Assembly: GCF_000417875.1 (NCBI RefSeq)
Contig: NW_006920885.1
Location: forward strand, 172,501 to 236,500
Direction: 5' to 3'
Source of the DNA: Pseudozyma flocculosa PF-1
Lineage: Eukaryota > Basidiomycota > Ustilaginomycetes > Ustilaginales > Ustilaginaceae
Length of the DNA: 64,000 nucleotides
This document shows positions 19,556-35,500 of the stretch, piece by piece. Below the pieces are notes generated by a model. The model was not told where the DNA came from. It was given only the letters and a program-made list of their open reading frames with translations, and did no database searches. The position numbers and the translations under genes are program-made. Every line of letters starts with the position of its first letter. Position 1 is the stretch's first letter.

Positions 19556-21397
19556 ATGTCGGCCAGCATGGAACGCAGGGCCGAGGACAAGACGAAGTCG
19601 AAGCACAAGAAGGAGAAGAAGGCCAAGCGCGAGTCGCTCGCCGCCGCCGACGACGCCACCGAGAGCGGCACCAACACCCCCACGCCCCTTGCCACCGAGG
19701 CTGCTGCCGCCGCCGCTCTGGGCGACAAGCAGAGCAAGAAGGACAAGAAGAAGGCCAAGAAGCGCGCCGCCGAGGAGCAGTCCGGAGACACCGAGGCGGC
19801 CCCCGCTGCGGCAGAGGAGGGAGGTGCCTCTGAGCCTTCGGCAAAGAAGGCCAAGGTCGACGGCGGTGACAACGACGACAAGGAGGCAAAGAAGAAGCGG
19901 AAGGAGGAGAAGAAGGCCAAGAAGGCCGCCGCTGCGGCTGCTCCGGCGGCTGCTCCGGCTGCCAATGGCGGGCCGAGCGCAGCGGCCAGCTTTGCGCCCA
20001 CCGACCCGGCCGCTGCGCGTGCCTTCATGGAGAAGAATGCCATCACGCTCGAGGCGCCCGAGGAGTCGGACGAGAGGCCGCCGCTGCCCATGATCCACTT
20101 CAACGAGCTCGCCGGCAAGGTCGACGAGGCGGTGAGGAAGACGCTCGACGCCCAGGGCTTCACCAGCCCGACGCCGATCCAGGCGTGCTGCTGGCCCGTG
20201 CTGCTGCAGAACAAGGACGTCGTCGGCGTCGCAGAGACGGGTTCCGGCAAGACGTTTGCCTTTGGCCTGCCCGCGCTCCAGCACCTGGTGACGCGCCACA
20301 ATGTGCTCAAGGACGCCGGCAAAAAGTCCAAGAAGGCCGGCGCCAACATCAACGTGCTCGTCGTTGCCCCGACGCGCGAGCTGGCCATCCAGACCGAGGA
20401 GAACCTGGCCAAGCTGGGCAAGTCGATGGGCGTCGGCTCCATCTGCCTGTACGGCGGCGTGTCCAAGTCGGCGCAGCTCGACTCGCTGCGCCAGTCGCCG
20501 CCGATCCGCATCGTCGTCGGCACGCCCGGACGGGTGCTCGACCTGGCGCGCGACGGCGGCATCGACCTGAGCAACGTCACCTACCTCGTCCTCGACGAGG
20601 CGGACCGGATGCTCGACAAGGGCTTTGAGCCCGACATCCGCGCCATCATTGGCATGTGCCAGTCGCGCGAGGCGGGCCGGCACACGAGCATGTTTAGCGC
20701 CACCTGGCCTCCGGCGGTGCGCGGGCTGGCCGAGACGTTTATGAACGCGCCCATCCGCGTCACGGTGGGCAGCGACGAGCTGAGCGCCAACAAGCGGGTC
20801 GAGCAGACGGTCGAGGTGCTCGACGACGGGCGCGCAAAGGAGCGGCGGCTGGACCAGTTCCTGCGCAGCATCGGCGCCGGGCGGGGCGGCAAGAATGCCA
20901 AGGACAAGATCCTCATCTTTGCGCTGTACAAGAAGGAGGCGCAGCGGGTGGAGAACACGCTGCGGAGGTCCGGGTACGCCGTGTCGGGCATCCACGGCGA
21001 CCTGGGGCAGCACGACCGGATCGCCAACCTGGAAAAGTTCAAGACGGCCGAGACGCCGCTGCTGGTGGCGACCGACGTGGCGGCGCGCGGCCTCGACATC
21101 CCCAACGTCGAGTACGTCGTCAACCTGACGTTCCCGCTGACGATTGAGGACTACGTGCACCGCATCGGGCGGACGGGCCGCGGTGGCAAGACGGGCAAGT
21201 CGCTCACCTTTTTCACCGACGAGGACAAGCCGCACGCGGGCGAGCTGATCCGCGTGCTCAAGGACGCCGGGCAGGCGGTGCCCGAGGCGCTGACGCGCTT
21301 CCCGACGACGATCAAGAAGAAGACGCACTCGAGCTACGGCGACCACTTCAAGGAGCTCGTGCCGGGCAAGGCCAAGAAGATTACCTTTGACGACTGA
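19556..21397 (+). CDS. DBP3: DEAD-box ATP-dependent RNA helicase Dbp3 (60S ribosome biogenesis)
   Basis: A 613-residue intronless protein. The start at 19556 was chosen because the frame upstream lacks an ATG. The N-terminal 150 residues are Lys/Ala/Glu-rich with repeated KKEKKAKR-type blocks, as in nucleolar Dbp3. Helicase motifs in order: Q motif GFTSPTPIQ; motif I ETGSGKT (227-233); Ia PTRELAIQ; Ib TPGR; motif II DEAD (347-350); motif III SATWP (381-385, the form found in Dbp3/Ddx5 relatives); motif V ATDVAARGLDIPNV; motif VI HRIGRTGRGG (535-544). Family knowledge places Dbp3 in the nucleolus, helping pre-rRNA cleavage at site A3 and 60S assembly. The distinction from Dbp2 rests on the Lys-rich N-terminus and the absence of a C-terminal RGG tail. 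Confidence 0.88.
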   Translation: MSASMERRAEDKTKSKHKKEKKAKRESLAAADDATESGTNTPTPLATEAAAAAALGDKQSKKDKKKAKKRAAEEQSGDTEAAPAAAEEGGASEPSAKKAKVDGGDNDDKEAKKKRKEEKKAKKAAAAAAPAAAPAANGGPSAAASFAPTDPAAARAFMEKNAITLEAPEESDERPPLPMIHFNELAGKVDEAVRKTLDAQGFTSPTPIQACCWPVLLQNKDVVGVAETGSGKTFAFGLPALQHLVTRHNVLKDAGKKSKKAGANINVLVVAPTRELAIQTEENLAKLGKSMGVGSICLYGGVSKSAQLDSLRQSPPIRIVVGTPGRVLDLARDGGIDLSNVTYLVLDEADRMLDKGFEPDIRAIIGMCQSREAGRHTSMFSATWPPAVRGLAETFMNAPIRVTVGSDELSANKRVEQTVEVLDDGRAKERRLDQFLRSIGAGRGGKNAKDKILIFALYKKEAQRVENTLRRSGYAVSGIHGDLGQHDRIANLEKFKTAETPLLVATDVAARGLDIPNVEYVVNLTFPLTIEDYVHRIGRTGRGGKTGKSLTFFTDEDKPHAGELIRVLKDAGQAVPEALTRFPTTIKKKTHSSYGDHFKELVPGKAKKITFDD

Positions 21398-22528
21398 CGT
21401 GGCCGGCCCGCGTTCCTTCTGCCTGTACATACACGCATGCGTACCCCGCGAGTGCAACCTGCTTCCTCCTCGTACTCTTGCTTGCTTAGCTTGCTATCGA
21501 CGGGTCCAGATGCGCGGGCCTCACCGTCGGTCTCGACCGTTGATTGCGCCCGACGTGGCGTAGGCGGGATCAGGGAGGGTCAAGTTGGTGGCGAAGGGCA
21601 GATGGCCTGGGCGTGATGTCGCGGAAATTGGGCGCAGCAAGCCGGCCGGCTGGCGTGACTGCACTTACTCTCTAGTGGCCGAGGACGAGGCCGCTGCCGA
21701 GACAGCGAGCATTTGCCCTCGACCCCTAGCGCTTGGTCTGGCGTCTTGCCCTCTTGCCCTCGACCCGCAGCCGCAGGCGGTACCTCCCGATCCTGTTTGA
21801 TCAGAGCTAGGCAGGCAAGAGGACGGCAAGCTGTCCCGTTATCGGATAGCAGCCGGCCAACGGGGGAAGCGGGGAGCGGGGAGCGCGGGCGGTCCAATCA
21901 TGGCTCGAGGGGGCCAGCGGGCCAAGCCGACCAAGCGCGTTGGCCGGGGATTGGGCCGGCTGTTCTGCAGGCCAGGGTCGGTCGAGTCAGTCGAGGGACG
22001 AAAAAGCGGCCGGCCTGGCTGGCGGGGGGTGTTTTTGTATTGCCAGCATCTCAAACCGGGCGACGGGGTTGTATTCCAGTCCTCCTGCGCTTTGGATGCA
22101 GATTCAAATCTCCACCCAAGATGGCGTCAAAATTGGCGGGCCCGATCTGGGCTCTAAGCAGCGGCGGCGGCAGCGGTCGAGCGGAGTGGCAAGCCAAGAG
22201 GCGGCGGGCGAGCCAGCTTGCTTGCGCTTCAAGGCCCACGGGCCCCAGGCGCACCCGCACCCGCACCCGCACACCTCGCCTACCCTCGGAGCCTTGCGTC
22301 GTCGTCGTCTTCGTCGTCGTAGCCCCACCACCCTCGTCACCACCCATACCGCAGCGCACACAGCACACTAGACAGAACCCAGGGACAGCGTCAAGCAGGC
22401 AGCGCACACAAGCACGCACAGTACGCTTTGGCGCACATCCCAGCCTCCTACAACCAAGGCACCACAGCCCATCTCACCACCTGGCACACCGCTTCCAACC
22501 GACCACCACCATCACCGCCGCCGTCACC
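21398..22528. other. Intergenic region between DBP3 and ARG5,6
   Basis: About 1.1 kb with the DBP3 3' end and the ARG5,6 promoter. It shows short CACCCG/CCGCAC repeats near 22250-22275 and a CA-rich leader (22330-22510). No gene was recognised. Confidence 0.45.
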
Positions 22529-26649
<4,121 letters not shown>

Positions 26650-26711
26650 CCTCACCTCGCTCCTCCCCGCGTCGATCCAGAAGTGGATCGATCGGGTGGT
26701 GTCGACCAATC

Positions 26712-26717
26712 AATAAA
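26712..26717 (+). terminator. Candidate poly(A) signal of ARG5,6
   Basis: A canonical AATAAA 63 bases after the ARG5,6 stop codon. Fungal cleavage signals are loose, so this is a candidate only. Confidence 0.45.
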
Positions 26718-26742
26718 GTTATCAAGTAGTGACCCAGTCATC

Positions 26743-26769
26743 CTGCTGCTGCTGCTGCTGCTGCTGCTG
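26743..26769. repeat. (CTG)9 microsatellite
   Basis: Nine CTG units in the region between the convergent ARG5,6 and QCR6 genes. It would be transcribed only if the ARG5,6 3' UTR extends about 100 bases. Confidence 0.9.
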
Positions 26770-27063
26770 CAGTCGACAGACAAAGTCAGGGCAGAACAGC
26801 TGCACGTCGAACCGTCAGTCGGGCCCGGTTCGATGAAGCCGGTAGGCAGGATTTTCTGAGTCTACGCGTCCTTGGGACTTAGATTGCACCCGGCAGCTTC
26901 GTTGCTCTGCTGCTCATCCCGGGTGGCGCTGCAGTGGCTGCCCTTTCGAACAAAGCCGCATACGAAAAGGCGCTCGTGGCGGGACAAAGGAGCTCATCGA
27001 CCAGGCGGGGACAGACCGAAGCCCCGAGGTGAAGGCGGCCGTCGCGGTTCGACGACGATGCGG

Positions 27064-28637
27064 TTAGACGAGCTTGGCAAAGAGCTTGGGCGCAGCGCAA
27101 TCTTGGGCGCAGTGCGAGAAGTGGAAGCTGCGCGCGGCGAGGAGGCGGAGGGAAGGTGGGAGAGAACGAGAGGCATGTCAGGGAGCCTGTCGTCTCACAG
27201 GCGGTCTCACTGCTCGTCAGGCCACGGCCGAGCCAGAGGCACATGGTGCAGCGCTGGGAAGCGACTCGCCAGGGAAGTGGCAGGCCCCCGACGGGTGCTG
27301 GCCACCACGCGGCCTTCGGGGTCAAAACGGCAACTCACAACTCCTCGATGCAGTTCTCGCCCTCGTAGCCCTTGCCCTCGTTCACTCGCTTCGAGCACTC
27401 CTCAAAGTGGTGCTTGACTGCCGCGCAGGCCTTCGAGTTCTCGCAGTCTGCGGTAGTGGGGAGAAGCAGCATCAGACAGCAGGCAGGTGCGTCAACGAGG
27501 GATGGGTCAGCTGGCGATGTTGTGACGAAGGGATGCTTTGGGATCGCTCGCTCGCTTCCTGCGAACGCATCTACTCACCCTCGAGGATGGCGGGGAGGAT
27601 CTGAAGGGGCGTGGTGACAGCGGCGATGACGGGCGAGGGTAGAAATCGGAGGTCAGTAGGCGGCTGGCTACCTCGGTGATGTGGGCGGGTCCGAGCAAAG
27701 ACTCACGTCTTCGGGCTCGTCCTATGCTCAGTGAAAGGCAGGCAGGTGAACAGCGAACGCCATCGCAGTCGGGATGCAAGGGTGGTACTGCGGTCAGTGG
27801 CAAGCGAAGCCGAAACAGCCGATCCGGGCCGTCATGGTGACGCACCTCGTCCTCCTCGTCCTCCTCCTCCTCTGCGTCGTCGCCGCCCTCCTCGGACTCC
27901 TCCTTGTCCTCAGACTCCTCCTTGTCGTCAGAGGACTCCTGATGAGGGGTGAAAGCAGCACAGGACGATGAGGTTGTCAGCAGGGCGAGGTCGAAGGGTA
28001 GCTGAGGTGACCGAGTGCGAGATGCGGGCCGGACAGGCCGCCAGCCGCGACGCCGCCGTCACCGCCACCACCACTGCTGCTGCTGCGACTGCCGAGTGCC
28101 GACTGCTGAAAGGTCGGTGCTCTGTCGGTTCGAGGGTGGCTGTGGTGCAGCTGTCATCTGTGTCGGTACGCTGCCGACATGAGTCGCCATTCGAGCCCGG
28201 CTGGGACCGACGAAGGACAGAGTTCATGCATCTCTGGCTGTCCGGTCTGGCGCAGTCGGCTTTGGACGCTACGGGTTGCAAGCGCCAGGGTGTCGGGGAT
28301 CTTATGGCGGGGAGCGAAGAGTCGGGAGGGGAGCGAAGAGTCGGGCGGGTCGGCAAAGGTCGGGCAAGGCTGCACAGCAACCGAATAGCAGCAGCAGCAG
28401 CAGCGGCGGCGTCGTTGGTGGTGACACTTGAAGCGACGAAAGCGACGGCATCGGCCCGCGATCCGCGCCCATCCTCGGCCAACAGAGCAGCGTGTCGCAA
28501 TGGCAGGCAGGCTGGACCCGCTAGCTCACCTCCTCCTCGGCGTGGACGGTGGGGATGAACGACGAGACGAAGCTCGAGACGGTGCTGAAGAGCGACTCGT
28601 CGCTGCTGGAGGCGGTGGCGAAAGTCGTGGAAACCAT
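27064..28637 (-). CDS. QCR6: Ubiquinol-cytochrome c reductase hinge protein (complex III subunit 6)
   Basis: Six exons: 28637-28530, 27938-27846, 27721-27707 (15 nt), 27600-27579 (22 nt), 27447-27339 and 27127-27064. They splice in frame to 136 residues. Intron 1 is 591 bp; the others are 106-211 bp. The N-terminal part ends SFVSSFIPTVHAEEE, followed by an extremely acidic hinge (31 residues, mostly D/E) encoded by exon 2. The conserved domain is DEPED-ILPAILE-DCENSKACAAVKHHFEECSKRV...ENCIEEFFHFSHCAQDCAAPKLFAKLV, with the paired cysteines of the disulfide-linked helical hairpin. Qcr6 sits on the intermembrane-space face of complex III near cytochrome c1 and helps dock cytochrome c. The two microexons encode DEPED and ILPAILE, exactly the stretch expected from homologues, which supports the model. 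Confidence 0.88.
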
Positions 28638-29584
28638 GGTGACAGAAGCGGGCAAGCGGGGCTAGGTGAGGTGAGGTGAGGTGGCGATGGTAATGATGGT
28701 GGCAACGGGTCGGAGGCGCCGAGAACATCTGGCGGCTATCCCGAACTCGCTCCCTCAGGCGGCCGCCAGCACCGTCGGCGGCCGATGGCCCAGCAGGAAG
28801 AACCAGCCGGCCCCAGCCAAGCCAGCCCTCAAGTCGCGCTCGCTGCCCAGCCCGGCCTGATTTCAAATCGCGGCTGCCGGGCCCTTCCGCCCGCCGATCA
28901 CGCCCGGTTGTCGTGCGGGTGAGCCGGACGCCGAACTCGACTCGAGTCAGATTGGATCGGGAGGGGCGGCGGGTCCCGGATCCCGATCCCTGACGTCGTT
29001 GGTTGGCGTGCTCCACTTTTTTTGAGCTCGAGCTCCGGCGGCGGCCCGCAGGTGAGTCAAGAAGGCCTGGCCTGGCTTGGCGGCTGTGGCCGATGGACGG
29101 TGGGGCGTAGTCGGGTGGGGCGGCCGCTCCGTAGTAGTGGCATCGACGGCAGACCCTGGCCTCGCCTGTTGCTGCCTACCTCGGTCCCCACCTTGCTCCC
29201 CTCTACCTCATCGCCACGACACGCCGCCATTGCACGCAACTACTGCCCTCGACCTCGTCTTCGACGCCTTCAAGATGCCCTCTAGGTGACGATCGACTCA
29301 GCTCACCTCGACAGATAGCCCTGCCTCTGCCAACGGTTGCAAATCGCGAGCCCATCGGGTCCCAAGCCCTTATCGCTCCATCGGACACGATAAGCACGCC
29401 CGGGAGCCGACTCGCAGCCTCAGCGACAGCATCAGCACCGGCACATCGAGGATACGCTCACGCCTCTGACTGTCGAGTCACTTCCTGCACCTGCTCCCCG
29501 GCTCTCGAGGTCGTCTCTTGGCTCGTATACCCCTACCCGACGCCTCGGACCGATCCGACAGCATTCGACTGACCACCTCCCGCC
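28638..29584. promoter_or_regulatory. Divergent promoter region, QCR6 / TSC2
   Basis: A 947-bp stretch between start codons, with a GGTGAGGTGAGGTGAGGTG run just upstream of QCR6 (about 28663-28682). No gene is apparent. Confidence 0.5.
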
Positions 29585-32500
29585 ATGGATCCAAGCAAGT
29601 CAAAGGCGGCACCCGCCATGGCCACGACGTCGTCGGCCAGCTCGACCTCGTCCAAGTCCACCTTTGGGCAACAGCTACTGCGCGGCTTCGGTAGGGCCAA
29701 GCAGTCTGCATCATCGGCGGCCCAGCCACCATCGGCCTCGGGCGTCCCAGCAGCCGCCGCCTTGCCGCCCATCAGCACCGCATCCGTACCCACCCCCGCC
29801 AACCCCTTCGACAGCACCGCAGCCGGCAGCCTCAGCGATCCCATATCTCCGTGCGCCCTGCCCACCACCGCCGGTACCGCGACACCGCCTCACGAGGCCG
29901 AGGGCTACGCGAGCCACATCAGTGAACTGCAAAAGCCGCTCCCGGCGTCCCAGAGCGCACGCGAAGAGGCCATCAGGCAGCGCGTGCCACGCATCCGCGC
30001 GCTCCACGCTGCCGTGCAGCGGCAGAGCTCGCCCCAGGCCGCCTACAGCGAAGACGTCCCGCTGGCAGAGGTCTTCAAGCTGTGCACGGCGCTCCTGACG
30101 GGCGAACAGCCGCAGGTGCTGCGCATCGAGGCCTGTGAGCTGCTCACTTCTTCCGTCAAGCTGGCGGATCTGCGCTCGGCCAAGGCGTCGACCGCCCTCT
30201 CGGAGCTGCGCAGCGGTGCCCCCGGCTCGCTCTCGTCCAAGGTGCCCGACAGCGACCAGCCATTGGCCAACATCGATCGCGCTCTCTTCTACCGCCTGGT
30301 CCTGACCCTCTCGGCGAGCGAGCTCGACGATGTAGGACCCGATCCCTCCCGCGCAGTGCTGCGGGGGCTACCGAGCCAGCTACGCGCGCTCGAGGTGCTC
30401 ACCAAGGACGGCAGGGACGTTGTCGGCTTCCCCGACCTGCTATCCTCCCTGACCCAGTGGTTGGCCCTCGCCTGGCACGAGGTCCAGACTCTCCGTGCCG
30501 AGTGCAAGAGGCTGCACGCGGGGGCGACAGACGCTACGGGCGCTGACGTGGGAGAGGAACAGCACAAGGCAGAGGCCGACGTCGTGGCCCGCCTCTCTGC
30601 GGTGGAGTGGGACGTCCAGGCAACGCTGCACCTCTTGACCTCGATCCTCAAGTACAGCTTCTCCCGGATTCCGCTCGCGCATGCCGAGATGGCGCTGCGG
30701 AGCGCGGCAACAATGATCCTCGGCCAGCCACGGCGCGCCTCGACCGCTCCGCCGCGGGAGCAGCTGCGGTCGCCCGCAACCAAGACCCTCTCCCTTGCAG
30801 GCTCGTCGCGCTCCCGGAGCAGGACCACAGGCACGGCCGCTCAGAGGTCCAAATCAAGGGATGCTCGGCCGCTCATGGATGGCTACTCGTACTACGGCCT
30901 CGAGACGATCTCTTCGGGCAGCAGCGAGACGCCGTCGCCGGCCATGACGCCGCGGCCCGGGGCCACCAAGCCCTTCAGCGTCGATGGCTTGGAGGCCGCG
31001 CTGGCTCCAGCGAGCGCGTCCGGCCCGGCGCCGATAACACTCGCCACCATCGCTCCAGGACGTACGGCGCCGACGGCGACGACGTCGATCCCCTCATCCT
31101 CTCAAAGTGTCGACGATGCCGATGGCCACTACTTCTTCGGTCCCGACATCCACATTGCCGAGGTCCGGTCGGTGCTCAAGCTGCTGGACGCCACGCTGCG
31201 CTACGGCTACCTTCCGCCGGACTGCGTCGATCGGGTGATGCACATGTTGTGCCGGCTCCTCGGCTACCCGCTCGTGGACTCTCTGGCACCCGGCTACGTC
31301 GCGCAGAGCGTCGATGACGAGGCCCACGCCTGGAGGGACGATGTGTGGCCCATCTTCTCCCACATCCTGCGCAGCCACTGCGCCAATGCTGGTATCAGGG
31401 CGGTCCGCGAGGTGCTGCTGGAGCGGCAAACTGCCGGGAGTACGCCTCGCGCTGCGCCTGAGGATCCGGCCGTGCTGGTCGGAGCGCTGAGCTTCTTCCG
31501 GTCCGCCATGGCCCACATTTCAGAGTACGAGGCCGAGAAGTTGAACAGCCAGGCGACGTCGTCGTCGTCCGCCAAGACGCACGCAGAGGATGCCCTTGCG
31601 CCCTCGCTCTCGCTCTCGCTCATCATGCCCGCCCTTCGAGGCGCGCTGCGAAGACACTGCGATCTGCTCGACCTCGAGGTGCTCAACCTAGTCTCTGACC
31701 TGCTCCCATGCCGGCCGGATCCGACCGAGTTGGCAGGTGCCAACAGGAGCCGCGACCCCCACATCAAGCGCATCGTGACGAACGCCTTCACCCACGGCGA
31801 CTGGGACGCGCTGCTCGACCTGACCGTCGAGGCTAAGCGGCACGTCGAGGGCTGGAAGCTGAGGGGCGGCGCGCTCGGTCCGTTCGCCTCTTCGCGCCAG
31901 GGCAAGGGCGAGAGCAACGGCTCGGCAAAGGCGGGCACTCGCTCGGCGCAACTGTCCCCGGCGGTCCAGGCGATGTTGAGCGTGCTTTCGCGGCTGCAGA
32001 TCGCCCCACCTCCAAAGTCTGGCGACGATGACGACGACGTCGAGGACCCCGACGCCGACAAGAGGGTCGCGGATGGCGCGACAGAGGCAGCGTCTTCCCT
32101 GCCCTGGACTCCGAAGTTGGCTGCCTTGCTGCTCAGCCTCGCACCGATCCTTCCAGACGGGACCATCGTCGACCTGGTGCAGTACTATCGCTCGCAGCAC
32201 CTCTGCCTTCCGAGCAACCCAGACTGGATCCCAAACATCCGCGCGCTGCTGCAGGCTTTCTACCACCGCCACGAGCAGATGCTCGAGGACCTCGGCGTCG
32301 TGCCCGCTCCGCTGGCACGCCGCAAGCTGGTCTCGCTCCTCTTCGACCACGTCTACAGCGCGGTCGAGGACATGGACACCGAGCGCAACACGCTGATGCT
32401 CGAGATCATCCTGCCGCTGGCCAACTCGACCCTCTTCTCCGAGACTGACTCGGACATCGAACAGCATCTCCGCAGGGTGCTCGTCAACGCGGCCGTGCTC

Positions 32501-35500
32501 AGCGGCTCTCGCATCCCGGGTCCGATCGACCCAGAGGCCGAGCAGGAGCCGGAACCCGCGCGAGAGCAGGCTTCGGACTCGGACCACTTTGAGGAAGTCT
32601 TTGTCGAGGTGCGCCAGCTGCTCTGCCGCCTCGCTAGGTCGAGCAACACGGCTCAGCCGGACGCGGAGTCGGGACGGGCGATGAACACGGCGACGTCGAC
32701 GACGCTGCCCGGTCAGAAGACCAACGGCGCCACCGTATTCGACCACGCCGACGTCCGGCACATGGCGGAGAGAAAGGCGGCCAACGCTGCCCTCGACATG
32801 ATCGCCATCTTCAACCGCATGGCCTTCAACACGCCATGGATCGCCAGCTCGGTCGACCCGCGCGTCGATCGTGCTGTTCGTCGAAAGTGGGAAAAGCAGA
32901 CACGCGGCGGCTGCATCGCCATCTACCGGGACCTGCTCGAGCTGCTGCGGCCGGGCATCGCGCCGCAGACGCCTGGCGGGCAGGCGGACAACAAGATCAT
33001 GTCGCCGACGAGGCAGACCCAAGCGCCCAGCTCGACCTCCAGCAGCGCACCCGCCAGCGTGGCGAGCACGCTGACGCGCCTCATTATCCTCGAGTGGTTC
33101 GTGCGCTTCCGGACGGATCGCCAGCACCGCGTCTACCTCGTCGGCGATCTGGATGAGGTCCTCCTGTCGTCGGCCGCGCTCCTCGGCAAAGGACCAGCTC
33201 CTACGGCCGAAGAAGGCGAGTCGCCGAGCGGTGAGGCAAACGAGGCGGGTGCCCGGGGCGCGGCTGGTACCAATCCGTCAGCCGCGGCGGGTGCGAACGC
33301 AGGTGCAACCGCCTCCAGGTCTCAGGCGGCCGCGCGGACGGAGCGGGAGGGTAGAGATACTCAACGCGGTGCAGAGGCCATGAACCGGTCCCGGTCGCGG
33401 CTGCGGGAGCTATCGCGGGACCGCGGCCGGCAGGAGCGAGGCAGCGACTTGCCACGGCGAGGGCTGGCGGAGCGCAATCGCAGCTCGAGCCAGACGCGGC
33501 GGAGGTTGACCAGCCGTGGCCATCTCTGGCGCCTGCCCATCAAGATCCTCTTCGAGATGCCCAAGCTCAACCTGCGCAGCGACCTCATCTACAGCTACAT
33601 CCACCAGCGCCACGACATGGACTGCTGCCCTGGCCAGTCGCACATGCTCGTCGAAGGCGAGGCGTTGCCGGCGCCGCTGCCCGTCTCCGAGTTCCTCTCG
33701 ACGGCGATCGCCATCATGCTCCACGAGCCAGACTGGGAGCTACTCTCCTACCTCATCTGCCACCTGTCGCACATCCTCGCCAACAAGCACCTCTTCAGCG
33801 GCCCCAAGGCGCAGATCGAGATCCTCAACCTGCGGCGCATGCTTTGCGAGGGCATCCTCCAGGGCAATCTCTTCCCCCGGCTGCTGCTGCCGGACGAGAT
33901 CAAAAAGACCGATGTCTACGCCGTGACGTACTCGCTGCTCACCACGCTTCTCGGCTACCGCATGCTCTTCTCGCGCTCTGAGCAGGACGAGCTGGTCGAG
34001 ACGTTCATCGCCGGTCTCAACAAGTCGCAGAATACGGCGCAGCCCTGCATCCGCGCGCTGTCGGTGGCGTGCTACGAGCTGCAGAAGTCGGTGACGCGGC
34101 TGCTGTCGGGCATGCTGGTCAAGTTGTCGACGGTTATGTCGTCGATGACGATGAGCGTTCACATCCTCGAGCTCATCATGGCCATCGCTCACACGCCCGC
34201 CTGCTACGCCAACTTCACCGAAGCCGACTACCGCCGCGTGTTTGGCATCTCGCTACAGTACATCCAGTACCACCAGAGCACCGCCGCCACCAGCCGCGAC
34301 GACTGGCGCTCCAACCCGGCCGCCTTCTCGCTGTCGCAGTACGTCATGATGATGGCCTACTACAACATCTCGCTCTGGTTCATGACGCTCAAGATCAGCG
34401 ACCGACCCAAGCACGTGCCCTACATTTCCCGCGGGCTGCTGCTCGCCAACGAGGGGCTCGACAAGCTGTCGGACCAGACCGAGACCTGCTTCGACTTCCT
34501 CGCCCGCGTCACGCACTCCAACGCCGATCCGAAGCCCAAGCGCTCGTTTGTCAACAGCCTGGTCATGGGGCCGTCGTCAGTGGGACCGGGACGGCCCAAG
34601 GAGGCGGCCAAGCAGTCCAAGACCTGGCTGATGGGCAAGGGTCTACTCACGGTGACGTCGCTCAAGCGCCACGGCTGGGTCGAGATCCTGGTCCGGCGGC
34701 CGTCGGGCACCACGTCAATGCTGTGCAAGCTGGAAAACGTGCCCGTCAGCATGCTGCCAGACGAGAACGGCGAGAGGATCGACCTGCCGGCGATGTTGAT
34801 GATGGATCGCGATCCCGACATCCTGCGGGCGCCGAAGCTGCTGGCGCCTCCCGTGACCTCGCAGCGCCGTTCGATCCGCCAGCTGGCAGAGGAGCGCCTG
34901 CAGCTCTCCGAGCAGCTTCGGACGCGCCAGCCACTGGGGCCCGCGCACTTCGGCCTCTCGCAGAAGCCGCGTGCCGCGTCGTTCTCGGGCGTGCTGTCGG
35001 AGGCCACCCCATCGACTGCCGGCGACAGCGCCGTCGGCGGTCCGTACGCTCAGCCCACTAGCAACCCAGGCGAAGCCGGGAAGGACGGAGACGACGCCGA
35101 TGACCAGCAGCAGTCGAGGCTGCGCCACCAGGACAGCTCCCATGCGATGCGCGAGGTGATGCGCGACATTCTGTCGGAGGATACGTCGGCGACGGCGGCG
35201 ACCGAGGCGGGCGCAAAGGATGGCGGCCGCAAGGTCAGCGCCACCAGCTTCCGACCGCCCAAGGACGCCGCCGTCGACCCGGGCTTTGTCGCCATCCAGC
35301 TCTCTTCGTTCCCAGACATGGTCAAGGAGACGGCGCCCATCCTCTTGCCAGACGAGCCGGCAACCGACCGCATGATCCGCGCGGTGGACCTGACGCCCGT
35401 CGTCGACTTCCACAAGATCGGAGTGCTCTACGTCGCGCCCGGGCAGGACTCGGAGGTCGAGATCCTGGGCAACCGGCACGGCTCGCCCGCCTACGTCCGC

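Larger units (their letters stand above)
26650..27063. other. Convergent intergenic region, ARG5,6 / QCR6
   Basis: A 414-bp stretch between two stop codons, holding the poly(A) candidate and the CTG repeat. No gene is apparent. Confidence 0.5.

Noticed and set aside
19412..21457. A 681-codon open frame antisense to DBP3
   Set aside because: Arises from codon bias in a GC-rich gene: the antisense frame of a G/C-ending coding strand rarely meets stops. The product is Leu/Arg/Val-rich with no family similarity, and DBP3 is unmistakable.
31688..33127. A 479-codon frame antisense to TSC2
   Set aside because: Arg/Val-rich shadow frame with no ATG context or family match; TSC2 is continuous on the plus strand here.
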